Positions 49,895-59,171 of a DNA stretch of 64,000 bases are shown here, piece after piece. The translations under genes and the position numbers were made by a program. Numbering within the stretch: the first letter of the stretch is position 1; the number at the start of each line of letters is the position of its first letter. The notes under the pieces were generated by a model. The model was not told where the DNA came from. It was given only the letters and a program-made list of their open reading frames with translations, and did no database searches. Location of the stretch: positions 124,001 to 188,000 of the forward strand of contig NZ_JAVDSH010000011.1 in assembly GCF_031455195.1 (NCBI RefSeq), written 5' to 3'. Source of the stretch: Arthrobacter nitroguajacolicus_D (GTDB taxonomy: Bacteria; Actinomycetota; Actinomycetes; Actinomycetales; Micrococcaceae).

Positions 49895-51352
49895 CTAGTC
49901 CTCCACGGCTGCGGCACCTGTCTTTTCCTGGGCCGGCGATTCGCCTGGCTTCTTGTCCGTGGCCGGCATGGCGACCACCGCAATCACCGTCAGCACCGCA
50001 CTCACCAGGACGGCGAGGAACACGGCTGAGGACGCCGACACCGTGGTGTGCGGATCGGAGGCGCCAGCGCCGTTGGCGTAGATGGCGTTGGCCACCGCGC
50101 CGAACACGGCCACGCCAATGGCACTGCCGATGGAGCGGGCAAAGAGGTTGGTTCCAGTCACCACTCCGCGCTCATTCCACTCCACGCTTGATTGGGCTGC
50201 GATAAGGGTGGGCGTCGCTACAAGTCCCAGCCCCAGGCCGACGATGAAGCAGGACACGGCAACCAAGAGAACATTGGGCGAGGAGGCAGTGAGGGCGAGG
50301 ACCGACGCACCCACCACAGTGATGGAGATACCGATCAGGGCCGTCCTGCGGAAACCGATCCGAAGGTAGAACCGTCCCGCCTGGGAGGCGCTGATGGGCC
50401 ACCCAATCGTCAGGGCCGCGAGCGCGAGTCCTGCCAGGATCGGGGAAGTCTTGATGGATCCTTCGAGGAAGGTGGGGACGTAGGAAGTAAGGCCCAGCAG
50501 GACCGCACCCACGCCGAACGAGACGAGGGCCGTCGTCGCGAGCAACCTGCGGGACACTACCCACGGCGGAAGGACGGGCTCGGCGGCCTTCCGTTCCACC
50601 AGGATGAACAGTCCAAACAAGACCGCACCTGCAACGAAGACACCGATGCTGATGGCGGAGTTCCATTCCCAGGCCTGTCCACCCTCCAACGCGCCCAGGA
50701 TCAGCAGGCTCAGGGACACCGTCAGCAGGGCAGCGCCTGCATAATCCACGCGGTGCTTGGTGCGTTCAACGTCCTCGTGGAACGCGCGGACCAGCATCCA
50801 CCCGGCCAAGAGGCAGAGCGGGATATTGATGAGGAAGATCCAGCGCCAAATTCCCAGGGATGAGAAAACACCGCCCAATGTTGGCCCTACCACCGAGGAG
50901 ATTGCCCACACGCTGGCCAGGTAGCCCTGGACTTTGGCGCGTTCCGCGAGGGTGTAGATATCACCGGCGATGGTGATTGACACAGGTTGCACTGCACCTG
51001 CACCCAAACCTTGGAGGACGCGGAACGCGATCAGCGCGGGCATGCTCCACGCCAGGCCACACAAGATGGAGCCCAGCAGGAACAAGCCGATGCCCCAGAG
51101 GATAAGGGGTTTGAGGCCAACCATGTCAGACAGCTTGGCGTAGATGGGTACGGAGACGGCTTGCGCCAGCAGATAGGCCGAGAACAGCCACGGGAAGGAC
51201 GAGAAGCCGCCGATGTCCTCAACAATGGAGGGCACCGCCGTGGCGACGATAGTCGAGTCGATCGCCACCAGACCCGTGGAAAGCATCAAGGCAATCAGAA
51301 TCGGTCCCCGCTTGGAACGGAATCCGACGCCGTCACTGGTCTCTGTTGTCAT
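49895..51352 (-). CDS. MFS transporter, DHA2 (14-TM) drug exporter family
   Basis: 485 residues from ATG 51352 (GGGAACGGGACAG upstream); ATG 51373 is a possible earlier start. Hallmarks: GLVAIDSTIVATAVPSIVED, motif A KLSDMVGLKPLILWG, the promoter-like motif SVVGPTLGGVFSS, GRFYLRIGFRRTALIGISIT and about 14 hydrophobic segments. DHA2 members export drugs and other small molecules using the proton gradient. It is upstream of the SMP-30 gene and divergent from the ROK gene at 51556, with a large palindrome between them. Confidence 0.92.
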   Translation of the reverse strand: MTTETSDGVGFRSKRGPILIALMLSTGLVAIDSTIVATAVPSIVEDIGGFSSFPWLFSAYLLAQAVSVPIYAKLSDMVGLKPLILWGIGLFLLGSILCGLAWSMPALIAFRVLQGLGAGAVQPVSITIAGDIYTLAERAKVQGYLASVWAISSVVGPTLGGVFSSLGIWRWIFLINIPLCLLAGWMLVRAFHEDVERTKHRVDYAGAALLTVSLSLLILGALEGGQAWEWNSAISIGVFVAGAVLFGLFILVERKAAEPVLPPWVVSRRLLATTALVSFGVGAVLLGLTSYVPTFLEGSIKTSPILAGLALAALTIGWPISASQAGRFYLRIGFRRTALIGISITVVGASVLALTASSPNVLLVAVSCFIVGLGLGLVATPTLIAAQSSVEWNERGVVTGTNLFARSIGSAIGVAVFGAVANAIYANGAGASDPHTTVSASSAVFLAVLVSAVLTVIAVVAMPATDKKPGESPAQEKTGAAAVED

Positions 51353-51503
51353 CTGTCCCGTTCCCGTCGTCATCCCGTTGCGTTCATATGTGGGCTCAGC
51401 CCCAAATGACGTAACCCCGGAGGCACAGGAATTAGTCCCGGGGAACGTCAATGAAATCTTTCGGCTGGACCCTTTTCTGATCCGGGCCACCGTGGTAATT
51501 TTT

Positions 51504-51530
51504 AATCGACTGGTAAGTTACCAGTCGATT
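51504..51530. promoter_or_regulatory. 27-bp perfect palindrome, probable ROK operator
   Basis: AATCGACTGGTAA (51504-51516), central G, TTACCAGTCGATT (51518-51530). It lies 25 bp before the ROK start and about 150 bp before the MFS start on the other strand. The core TGGTAAGTTACCA resembles, but is one base longer than, DasR-type sites (TGGT-N4-ACCA). Confidence 0.8.
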
Positions 51531-51555
51531 CGACTCATAAGAGGTTTCACATCCC

Positions 51556-52740
51556 ATGGCAATAGGCGCACCGCAACGGCTCCGCATCCTGAACGACCAG
51601 ACCGCACTGGGCTTTATTTTGGATGCCGGCTCCATTTCGCGTGCGGAACTGGAAAAGCTCACAGGGCTATCCAAACCGGCCACCACCGAGCTCCTTAACC
51701 GCCTTGAGGCTGCAGGACTGGCGGAAAAGTCAGGTAAGCGCGACGGCGGTCCGGGGCCCAGTGCCCAGCTCTGGAGAGTCCGCCCTGAAGCAGGCTACGG
51801 TGCAGCTGTCGAGGTGCAGCCTGGCAAAATCACCGTGACCATAGCAGACCTCGCCGCCAACCCGGTTGCCCACGTCCAACAAAGCTGGAACGCGAGCAGC
51901 GGGGCTGCCGACGTGGGACGCTGCATCGACGCGGCTTGTGATGATGCAGGATTGGTCCGCAGCCAACTTCTGCATTTGGTGGTTGCCATTCCAGGCGCCC
52001 TGGATCCCCGCACCGGGATGCTCCGCTACGCGCCCCATCTCCCAGCTTGGAACGGAACCAACGTCACTGCGGCGCTCCGGTCCGAACTGGGAATCCCCAC
52101 AGACGTAGAGAATGACGTCAACCTCATGGCCTTGTCCGAGATGAAGAACGGCCTCGCAGAGCAAGCCGAGAACTTCGCCTTGGTATGGATTGATGACGGC
52201 GTTGGCTCAGCTATCGTCCTGCGCAAGGAATTGTTCACCGGCCTCACGGGCGGAGCGGGTGAAATCGACTACCTCCCGGTGTCGGCGGCCCCTGGTGCAG
52301 GGACTGAGGACCCGCAGGAGAGGCTGAAGCTGGGCGACTTGCTCAGCCCGGAGGCCATATCCGACCTTGCCACGGCTCATGGTCTGAAGTATCCCCTGCC
52401 GGAGAAAGCCATCGCCGCAGCGGCCGCCGACGACGACGTGGTACACCCCTTCATTCAAGACCTCGCCAGCCGGATAGCCCTGGGACTGGCCGCCATCGTT
52501 ACTGTCCTCGACCCCGATCTCATCATGCTTGGGGGGAAATTCGGAGCCGCTGGAGGTCAAAACCTGGCCTCAGTGGTGCAAGAAGAGCTTTCCCGCGTTC
52601 TGGCGACGTCACCGGCGTCGGCCACCCGCATTGTCTCCTACCCCGTCACTGACGGGGCAGCCCTGTCCGGGGCACTCCAAACAGCCCTTGCCAAAGCAAG
52701 GGACAAGGCGTTTGCAACCGGATCCATAGTTACACCCTGA
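51556..52740 (+). CDS. ROK family transcriptional regulator lacking the zinc motif
   Basis: 394 residues from ATG 51556. Winged HTH near the N-terminus: LDAGSISRAELEKLTGLSKP then ATTELLNRLEAAGLAEKSG. ROK domain parts are LLHLVVAIPGALDPRTGMLR, DVENDVNLMALSEMKNG and LDPDLIMLGGKFGAAGGQNL. In place of the CxCGxxGCxE zinc motif the protein reads GGAGEIDYLPVSAAPGAGTE, so the four-ligand zinc site is lost. It precedes the sugar ABC operon and is probably its regulator. Confidence 0.88.
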   Translation: MAIGAPQRLRILNDQTALGFILDAGSISRAELEKLTGLSKPATTELLNRLEAAGLAEKSGKRDGGPGPSAQLWRVRPEAGYGAAVEVQPGKITVTIADLAANPVAHVQQSWNASSGAADVGRCIDAACDDAGLVRSQLLHLVVAIPGALDPRTGMLRYAPHLPAWNGTNVTAALRSELGIPTDVENDVNLMALSEMKNGLAEQAENFALVWIDDGVGSAIVLRKELFTGLTGGAGEIDYLPVSAAPGAGTEDPQERLKLGDLLSPEAISDLATAHGLKYPLPEKAIAAAAADDDVVHPFIQDLASRIALGLAAIVTVLDPDLIMLGGKFGAAGGQNLASVVQEELSRVLATSPASATRIVSYPVTDGAALSGALQTALAKARDKAFATGSIVTP

Positions 52741-52776
52741 TCCTCTAAACCCCGGGGATCATTCCTCTCAGAACAA

Positions 52777-52789
52777 ACGCTTCAAGCGT
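52777..52789. promoter_or_regulatory. Short palindrome upstream of the sugar ABC operon
   Basis: ACGCTT-C-AAGCGT, perfect 6-1-6, 71 bp before the binding-protein start. Possible second regulator site; it does not match the 27-bp palindrome at 51504. Confidence 0.35.
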
Positions 52790-52859
52790 GTGGAGAGCCG
52801 ACGGCCGACACACGTCTATGTCGTCGTACCCAAATCCCCCACCCCACCCGGAGAAATCA

Positions 52860-54188
52860 ATGAAAAAGGCATCGAACTTCCTTGGATTAGGCCTGGTTAT
52901 CGCCCTTGCCACCACCGGCTGCGGAGGCGTGGGTGCTTCGAAACCCACCGGAGCAGCACCCCCGCCTTCCGATGATCAAAACGTCACCCTTACTGTCTGG
53001 AGCGGCTTCGCCGACCGGGAGTTGGACGCTCTCCAGACGGTGCTGGACAAGTTCCACTCTGCCCACCCGAACATCACCATCAAGAGCGAAGGGAGCCAGG
53101 ACGACGACAAAATTACCCAAGCCATCAGGGGCGGGAATGCACCAGACCTGGCGATTTCATTCACCACCGACAACATCGGCCAATTCTGCAGCTCTGGCTC
53201 CTTCCAGGACCTGAAGCCCTACTTGGACCGCGACAAAGTAGATCTGGGTAAAATCCCCGAGGCAACCAAGGACTACACACAGTTCAACGGCACCCGCTGC
53301 GCCATGCCGCTTTTGGCCGACGTCTACGGGCTCTATTACAACAAGGCCATGTTCGACGCCGCCGGGCTCACTTCGCCGCCGAAGACCATGGGCGAACTCT
53401 CCGAGTATGCCCGGAAACTGACCCAGTTCAACCCCGATGGCAGCATCAAAGTGGCCGGCTTCGTCCCCACGCCTTCGTTCTACGAGAACACAATCCAGAC
53501 TCTGGCGCCCCAGTTCGGTGCCAAATGGCAGACTCCCGACGGCAAGTCTGCACTGTCCACGGACCCGGGCTGGAAGGACATGCTTAAGTGGCAGAAGGAC
53601 CTGACCGAGTTCTACGGCGCTGACAGGCTGACCAAGTTCACGGCCCAGTCCGGCCAGGAGTACTCGGCAGACAACGATTTCCAAGCCGGGAAGATTGCCA
53701 TGATCATGGATGGCGAGTACCGCACAGCGTTTGCTGATCGTGAGGCCAAGGACCTCGAGTACGCCACGGCCCCCTTCCCTGTGGCCGATTCCAAACCGGA
53801 ACTCTACGGAACCGCCTACACCACGGGAACCATCGCGGGCATCCCGAAGGGCGCCAAGAACGCAGGCGCATCCTGGGAATTGTTAAAGTACTTGACCACA
53901 GACGCCGACGCTCTGGTGTCCCTGTCGAACTCGCTGAAGAACGTCCCCACCTCTACCGATGCCCTCGCGTCCCCGGAACTTAAGTCGACAGAGCAATTCA
54001 AAACGTTCCTTGACCTCTTCCACGGCGGAAAACTGGCCAACAGTCCGGCCTCCCCAAATGGCGGAGCCTACTTGAAGATCGCACAGGACTTCGCGCTGAA
54101 GTACGTTGCAGGTGACTCCACCGATCTCGCCAGCGGGCTCCAGGAAGTCGATAAGCAGATCGACGACAGCGCGCAATTGGGCAAGTGA
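52860..54188 (+). CDS. Sugar ABC transporter substrate-binding lipoprotein (SBP_bac_1)
   Basis: 442 residues from ATG 52860 (CCGGAGAA ribosome site). Signal peptide MKKASNFLGLGLVIALATTG with the lipobox TTGC, then a short Pro-rich linker. Family-1 features: LTVWSGFADRELDALQTVLD, FHSAHPNITIKSEGSQDDDK, LLADVYGLYYNKAMFDAAGL and AMIMDGEYRTAF. It binds mono- or oligosaccharides outside the cell. Context of GH4, kinase and NagB suggests a disaccharide or oligosaccharide of amino sugars. Confidence 0.94.
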   Translation: MKKASNFLGLGLVIALATTGCGGVGASKPTGAAPPPSDDQNVTLTVWSGFADRELDALQTVLDKFHSAHPNITIKSEGSQDDDKITQAIRGGNAPDLAISFTTDNIGQFCSSGSFQDLKPYLDRDKVDLGKIPEATKDYTQFNGTRCAMPLLADVYGLYYNKAMFDAAGLTSPPKTMGELSEYARKLTQFNPDGSIKVAGFVPTPSFYENTIQTLAPQFGAKWQTPDGKSALSTDPGWKDMLKWQKDLTEFYGADRLTKFTAQSGQEYSADNDFQAGKIAMIMDGEYRTAFADREAKDLEYATAPFPVADSKPELYGTAYTTGTIAGIPKGAKNAGASWELLKYLTTDADALVSLSNSLKNVPTSTDALASPELKSTEQFKTFLDLFHGGKLANSPASPNGGAYLKIAQDFALKYVAGDSTDLASGLQEVDKQIDDSAQLGK

Positions 54189-55183
54189 TGAGCGCAACCA
54201 CCATGCCCACCCGGACCGCGCCTGCGGTACCGACAGGGACCGGCCCGTCTGGATCCGCCGGGGTCAAGCGTCGGCGGAAGCTGACCGTCTTGGCTTTCAT
54301 GTCACCGTGGATAGTAGGCCTCACCGTCTTCTTCCTCTATCCGCTGCTTGCCACCGCCTACTACTCCCTGACCAACTTCGACCTGATCAGCGATCCACAG
54401 TGGACCGGCTTCAGCAATTACGTCTTCATGTTCACCAAGGACCCCTTGATGTGGAAGGCAATCGGAAATACTGCCTGGTTGACCGTTGTCATCACCGTCG
54501 GCCGAGTGGGTTTTGGTCTGCTGGCGGCGATGGTCCTGGTGAAGATCAAACGCGGCGCAGGTGTCTTCAGGACGCTTTTCTACCTGCCGGCCCTCGCCCC
54601 GCCCGTAGCCGCCTCGCTGGCGTTCGTCTTCATCCTGAATCCGTCCACTGGACCGCTCAACCAATTTCTGGGTGTGTTTGGGATTGACGGACCGCTGTGG
54701 TTCAACGATCCAGCCTTTGCTAAACCAGCCCTCTCAGTGATGGCGCTCTGGACATCGGGCACCATCATCGTCATTCTGTTGGCCTCGCTGCTGGATGTTC
54801 CCGGTGAACTTTATGAGGCAGCATCCCTGGACGGCGCAAACGCCTGGCACCAGTTCCGGCATATCACCTTGCCGTCCATTGCCCCCGTGCTCATGTTTTC
54901 CATCGTGAACTCGATCATCGTCGGACTGCAGTTCTTCACGGAGGCAGTGGTGGCAGGGTCCGTGGCCTCGGGCAGTACGGCCACGGCCGGGTCCAGCCTG
55001 ACTATCGGCTATCCAGACAACTCAACACTGACCTTCCCGATGTGGCTCTACGAGCAGGGTTTTCATCAGTACCACATGGGATACGCCTCGGCCATGGCAA
55101 TCGTCCTGTTCGTGGTATCCGCAGTATTTACCGTCATTTTGGTCCGCCGGATGCGTTCCGCCGGAATCGGAGAGGAGGAATAA
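54188..55183 (+). CDS. Sugar ABC transporter permease (MalF-like)
   Basis: 331 residues from ATG 54188, overlapping the previous stop (TGATG). A long proline-rich N-terminal tail of ~30 residues precedes six hydrophobic segments. Hallmarks: FMSPWIVGLTVFFLYPLLAT, YYSLTNFDLISDPQWTGFSN, and the EAA loop ELYEAASLDGANAWHQFRHI followed by TLPSIAPVLMFSIVNSIIVG. It forms the heterodimeric channel with the next gene. No ATPase gene is nearby, so a shared ATPase (MsiK-like) encoded elsewhere is expected. Confidence 0.94.
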   Translation: MSATTMPTRTAPAVPTGTGPSGSAGVKRRRKLTVLAFMSPWIVGLTVFFLYPLLATAYYSLTNFDLISDPQWTGFSNYVFMFTKDPLMWKAIGNTAWLTVVITVGRVGFGLLAAMVLVKIKRGAGVFRTLFYLPALAPPVAASLAFVFILNPSTGPLNQFLGVFGIDGPLWFNDPAFAKPALSVMALWTSGTIIVILLASLLDVPGELYEAASLDGANAWHQFRHITLPSIAPVLMFSIVNSIIVGLQFFTEAVVAGSVASGSTATAGSSLTIGYPDNSTLTFPMWLYEQGFHQYHMGYASAMAIVLFVVSAVFTVILVRRMRSAGIGEEE

Positions 55184-55186
55184 GCC

Positions 55187-56053
55187 ATGGCTTTATCAGA
55201 AACGGCAAGCAAGTTGAGCAGTGGTCGGCAGGGCCAAAAGTTCCTCTCCTGGGTGGGGCTTCATGCAATAGCCATAGCCTTGGCAATCGGCTTCATCGCC
55301 CCGATCCTGTTCATCATCCTTACGGCCTTGATGAGTGACCAACAGGCATTGACCAAGAACCTTTGGCCGACTTCCTGGCATTGGGAGAACTTTGCAACAG
55401 TGTTTGAGAAAGCACCCCTGCTGCAATACTTCTTCAACTCCCTGCTTTATGCCGGGTTGGCCACCGTCTTCATGCTCATATCCAGCGTGCCTGTGGCATA
55501 CGCCCTTTCCCGAATGAAGTGGCGTGGCCGGAACACCATGTTTTACCTGGTGATTGTGGCAATGATGCTCCCTCCCCAGGTGGTGGCCGTTCCCATGTAC
55601 GTGGTTTGGGCCCAGCTGGGGCTAACGGGCACCCTATGGCCCCTCATCATTCCCAACCTGTTCGGCGACGCGTTCAGCATCTTCTTGCTGCGTCAGTTCC
55701 TGATCACCATTCCGCAGTCATACTCGGACTCGGCGCGTGTGGACGGGGCCAGCGAATTCGGCGTCCTCTACCGAATAATTCTTCCCATGGCCCGGCCGGG
55801 AATCGCGGCCGCCGCGCTGTTCAGCTTCCTGAATACCTGGAACGACTATTTCGGGCCTCTTCTCTACACCGGAGAAAACACCGGGAACTGGACACTGTCC
55901 CTGGGGCTTGCCTCTTTCCGTAGCGTCCATCAGGTCCAGTGGAACCTCACCATGGCTGCCACTGTGCTAGTGATGGCCCCGGTCATTCTGCTCTTTTTCT
56001 TCGCACAAAAACAATTCATCGAGGGCATCAAGTTCTCGGGAGTAAAGGGATAA
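55187..56053 (+). CDS. Sugar ABC transporter permease (MalG-like)
   Basis: 288 residues from ATG 55187 with GAGGAGGAA upstream. Six hydrophobic segments. MalG-type features: FIAPILFIILTALMSDQQAL, YFFNSLLYAGLATVFMLISS, PVAYALSRMKWRGRNTMFYL, and the EAA loop QSYSDSARVDGASEFGVLYR followed by IILPMARPGIAAAALFSFLN. Partner of the MalF-like permease. Ends 2 nt before the GH4 start codon. Confidence 0.95.
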   Translation: MALSETASKLSSGRQGQKFLSWVGLHAIAIALAIGFIAPILFIILTALMSDQQALTKNLWPTSWHWENFATVFEKAPLLQYFFNSLLYAGLATVFMLISSVPVAYALSRMKWRGRNTMFYLVIVAMMLPPQVVAVPMYVVWAQLGLTGTLWPLIIPNLFGDAFSIFLLRQFLITIPQSYSDSARVDGASEFGVLYRIILPMARPGIAAAALFSFLNTWNDYFGPLLYTGENTGNWTLSLGLASFRSVHQVQWNLTMAATVLVMAPVILLFFFAQKQFIEGIKFSGVKG

Positions 56054-56055
56054 CC

Positions 56056-57324
56056 ATGAAAGTTGCTGTCATTGGTGGCGGTTCCACCTACACGCCTGAA
56101 CTCATCGATGGCTTTGCCCGGCTGAGCGAGGTCCTTCCGATTACGGAACTGTGGCTGGTTGACCCTAACGAGTCACGGCTGGAGCTGGTGTCCGGACTGG
56201 CCCGGCGGATCTTCTCCCGCGCCGGCCACACCGGAATCATCAAAACTACGTCCGTTGTGGCCGACGGTGTCAGCGACGCTGACATTGTGCTGATCCAGTT
56301 GCGGGTCGGTGGACAGGCTGCCCGGCACGGAGATGAGACGTTCCCCCACAAAGGCTGCTGCATCGGCCAAGAGACCACAGGTCCGGGCGGCTTTGCCAAG
56401 GCGCTCCGAACCGTCCCGGTGGTCCTTGACATTGCCGAAACAGTCCGGGAAAAGGCGAAGCCGGGTGCATGGATCATCGATTTCACCAATCCCGTAGGGA
56501 TCGTAACCCGCGCCCTGCAGCAAGCCGGTCATCGCACCGTCGGGCTCTGCAACGTTGCCATCGGCTTCCAGCGCAAGTTTGCCGACCTGCTGGGCACTGA
56601 CCACAGCAACGTGTCACTGAACCACGTCGGTTTGAACCACTTGACCTGGGAACTCGGAGTCAACCTCCGCACGGACCAGGGCACCCGTGACGTATTGCCG
56701 GAATTGCTCAAGTCCAACATCGACCACATTGCGTCAGACGTCCGCATGCCCCAGGCACTGCTGCGGCTGCAGGGCGCCGTGCCCTCCTACTATTTGCGCT
56801 ACTACTACTTGCACGACACTGTGCTGGGCGAGCAGCAATATGGCCGAAGCCGGGCACAGGAAGTCCAGGAGGTTGAGAGCGCACTGCTGGCCAAATACGC
56901 GGACCCCTCCCTTGCTGTTAAGCCTGAGGAACTAAGCCAGCGGGGCGGTGCCTTCTACTCCGAAGCAGCAGTGGACCTGATGGCTTCACTGACCTCCAAT
57001 CGCGGCGACACCCAAATAGTGAACGTTCGGAACGACGGCGCTTTGCCGTTCCTGCCGGATGACCACGTCATTGAAGTACCCGCCGTGATCCAGTCGGGCA
57101 AGCTGACCGTGCAGCCCATAGCGCCGTTGCCGGAGGACATGCGGGGCCTCATCAGCGCTGTGGCCGGCTACGAACGTTTGGCTTTGGACGCCGCACTGCA
57201 CGGCGGCCGGGACCGCGTTGTGCGAGCGATGCTCGCCCATCCCCTGGTAGGCCAGTACGAGAAGGCGGAACGACTCACGGACCTCCTCCTGGCCGAAAAC
57301 CAGCAATACCTGACTTGGGCATGA
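56056..57324 (+). CDS. Glycoside hydrolase family 4 (6-phospho-beta-glycosidase-like)
   Basis: 422 residues from ATG 56056. Rossmann motif MKVAVIGGGSTYTPELIDGF, AWIIDFTNPVGIVTRALQQA, and the GH4 metal ligands: Cys in GLCNVAIGFQRKF (C165) and His in VGLNHLTWELG (H195). GH4 enzymes need NAD+, Mn2+ and reducing conditions, and cleave by oxidation at C3, elimination and re-addition. E. coli ChbF, a diacetylchitobiose-6-phosphate hydrolase, is in this family. Coming with an ABC importer and a kinase rather than a PTS, it may act on a disaccharide phosphorylated after uptake, or on a free one. Confidence 0.9.
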   Translation: MKVAVIGGGSTYTPELIDGFARLSEVLPITELWLVDPNESRLELVSGLARRIFSRAGHTGIIKTTSVVADGVSDADIVLIQLRVGGQAARHGDETFPHKGCCIGQETTGPGGFAKALRTVPVVLDIAETVREKAKPGAWIIDFTNPVGIVTRALQQAGHRTVGLCNVAIGFQRKFADLLGTDHSNVSLNHVGLNHLTWELGVNLRTDQGTRDVLPELLKSNIDHIASDVRMPQALLRLQGAVPSYYLRYYYLHDTVLGEQQYGRSRAQEVQEVESALLAKYADPSLAVKPEELSQRGGAFYSEAAVDLMASLTSNRGDTQIVNVRNDGALPFLPDDHVIEVPAVIQSGKLTVQPIAPLPEDMRGLISAVAGYERLALDAALHGGRDRVVRAMLAHPLVGQYEKAERLTDLLLAENQQYLTWA

Positions 57325-58367
57325 TGAACCTGGCGCAGCAGCAAACCCTACCCTCGGCAGCAAACCTGCCCCCCGGAGCCTTTGTCCTGGCCATCGACGG
57401 CGGCGGCTCCAAAACCGACGCCGTAGCCCTGAGCGCGGAGGGCGAGCTGTTGGCAAGCGGTCGCAGCACGGGCTCCAACCACCAAGTCCTGGGGCTCGAG
57501 CATGCGTTGTCGGTGATCGATGCCCTTGCAACGCGAGTGCACGGCGCGGTGGGCCACCGACCCTTGGTTCAAACAAGCCTGTACCTCTCTGGCATGGACC
57601 TGCCCGCGGAAATGATGATGTTCTCAAAAGCCATCGCCGGCAGAACCTGGGTCCCGCAGTCCGGGAGCCATACCGCCTTGGTGGATAACGACCTCTTTGC
57701 CCTCCTGCGTTCCGGCACGAATCAGCCGGATGCTGTGGTGGTGGTCTGTGGGACCGGAATCAATGCCGCCGGTGTCCGGGCCGATGGTGCCACGGCCAGG
57801 TTCCCGGCGCTGGGTGCTATCTCGGGTGATAGCGGAGGTGGGGGCTACTTGGGCTCGCGCGCCTTATGGCATGCTGCCCGGTCCGAGGATGGGCGTGGTC
57901 CCAAAACCCTCCTTGAGGCCACTGTGCCGCAGGCCTTTGGAATGTCCAGTGTCATGGCCGTGACGGAGGCCATACACTTCAAACGACTTCCTGCCAGGTC
58001 CTTGGTCAATCTCTGCCCAGTGCTTTTCGAAGCGTCCCGGGCCGGTGATCAGGTGGCTGCTGCAGAGGTTGATCATCAGGCCCGCGAGATAGTCCTCATG
58101 GCGGTAACTGCCCTCCGCCGCCTGCACCTCGAGAATGAGTCCGTGCCGGTGGTGCTGGGCGGTGGTGTACTGGCCGCTGGTGATGCACGGCTGATGTCCG
58201 AAGTGGAGGGTGGCCTGCGCAAACTCGCGCCACGCGCCCGCATGCAACTGGTGAAGTCCCCTCCCATACTCGGCGCTGGCCTGCTGGCCTTGGAGGCAGC
58301 AGGCGTGGGCGGCTCCGTAGTGGACAGGGCACGAACTGCCATTGAAAATCACCGCCCGGTGCAATGA
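57321..58367 (+). CDS. BadF/BadG-type ATPase, probable amino-sugar kinase
   Basis: 348 residues; ATG 57321 overlaps the GH4 stop (ATGA), and a second ATG follows at once. Nucleotide-binding elements of the N-acetylglucosamine-kinase-like ASKHA family: VLAIDGGGSKTDAVALSAEG, ALVDNDLFALLRSG, VVVVCGTGINAAGV, GAISGDSGGGGYLGSRALWH. It likely phosphorylates glucosamine or N-acetylglucosamine (or the disaccharide) at C6. Position just before NagB supports a 6-phosphate amino sugar as product. Confidence 0.85.
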   Translation: MMNLAQQQTLPSAANLPPGAFVLAIDGGGSKTDAVALSAEGELLASGRSTGSNHQVLGLEHALSVIDALATRVHGAVGHRPLVQTSLYLSGMDLPAEMMMFSKAIAGRTWVPQSGSHTALVDNDLFALLRSGTNQPDAVVVVCGTGINAAGVRADGATARFPALGAISGDSGGGGYLGSRALWHAARSEDGRGPKTLLEATVPQAFGMSSVMAVTEAIHFKRLPARSLVNLCPVLFEASRAGDQVAAAEVDHQAREIVLMAVTALRRLHLENESVPVVLGGGVLAAGDARLMSEVEGGLRKLAPRARMQLVKSPPILGAGLLALEAAGVGGSVVDRARTAIENHRPVQ

Positions 58368-58399
58368 CCGGGCTCTCCCTCCAACGAAAGTAGCTGCCA

Positions 58400-59149
58400 A
58401 TGGAACTCATGGTTGTTCAAGGTCGCCAGGAACTGGGTGCTGCCGCTGCAAAAGTGATCGCCGAACTGGTCCGCGCACATCCCCGCAGTGTCCTCGGCCT
58501 GGCCACGGGCGCTTCGCCGCTCCCCGTGTACGCGCAGCTCACCGCAGACAGCGGCACAGATTATCGGCAGACCACGTGTTTTGCGTTGGATGAGTACGTG
58601 GGATTGGCCGCCCCGCATCCCCAGAGTTTCGGACAGTTTGTCCGGGAGCATGTTGCAAATCCGCTGGGAATCGCGGCCGAACGTATCCATGTTCCTGATG
58701 GAGTTGCGGAAGACCTCGAGGCCGCCTGCGCCCTGTTTGAAAGAGGAATCGAAGCAGCGGGAGGAGTTGACCTCCAGGTCCTGGGTATCGGCAGGAACGG
58801 CCATTTGGCCTTCAATGAGCCTGGATCTGCAGCCGACAGCAGGACCCGCGTGGTTGCGTTGTCAGAGGATACCCGGCGGGCGAACGCGCGGTTTTTCGCG
58901 AACCCTTCCTCGGTGCCCACTCATGCTGTAACCCAGGGGCTTGGGACCATTCTCGCGGCCAGGCATCTTCTCCTTCTCGCCAGCGGACCGGAAAAGGCCT
59001 CGGCTGTCGAGAGGGCATTGAACGGGCCGGTAACTACCGACTGCCCGGCCTCGGTCATCCAGCTCCATCCCAACGTCACGGTTATCGCGGACCAACAGGC
59101 TGCGGAATCATTGGGCAGCGCGGAGGCGATGGTCCCAACGCTCCATTAG
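58400..59149 (+). CDS. nagB: Glucosamine-6-phosphate deaminase
   Basis: 249 residues from ATG 58400. Motifs of the NagB family: VLGLATGASPLPVYAQL (phosphate loop), CFALDEYVGLA (catalytic Asp/Glu region, D64), LQVLGIGRNGHLAFNEPGS (H135 in GRNGHLAFNEP) and THAVTQGLGTILAARHLLLL. It converts glucosamine 6-phosphate to fructose 6-phosphate and ammonia. Last gene of the sugar operon, linking the imported sugar to glycolysis. No NagA deacetylase gene lies in the window. Confidence 0.95.
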   Translation: MELMVVQGRQELGAAAAKVIAELVRAHPRSVLGLATGASPLPVYAQLTADSGTDYRQTTCFALDEYVGLAAPHPQSFGQFVREHVANPLGIAAERIHVPDGVAEDLEAACALFERGIEAAGGVDLQVLGIGRNGHLAFNEPGSAADSRTRVVALSEDTRRANARFFANPSSVPTHAVTQGLGTILAARHLLLLASGPEKASAVERALNGPVTTDCPASVIQLHPNVTVIADQQAAESLGSAEAMVPTLH

Positions 59150-59171
59150 GCGCTGATTCAGTCGGGAGAAA

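Noticed and set aside
51504..51530. DasR (GntR) binding site
   Set aside because: The TGGT/ACCA arms are 5 nt apart rather than 4, and the symmetry extends over 27 bp directly before a ROK gene, so a ROK operator is the better explanation; not fully excluded.
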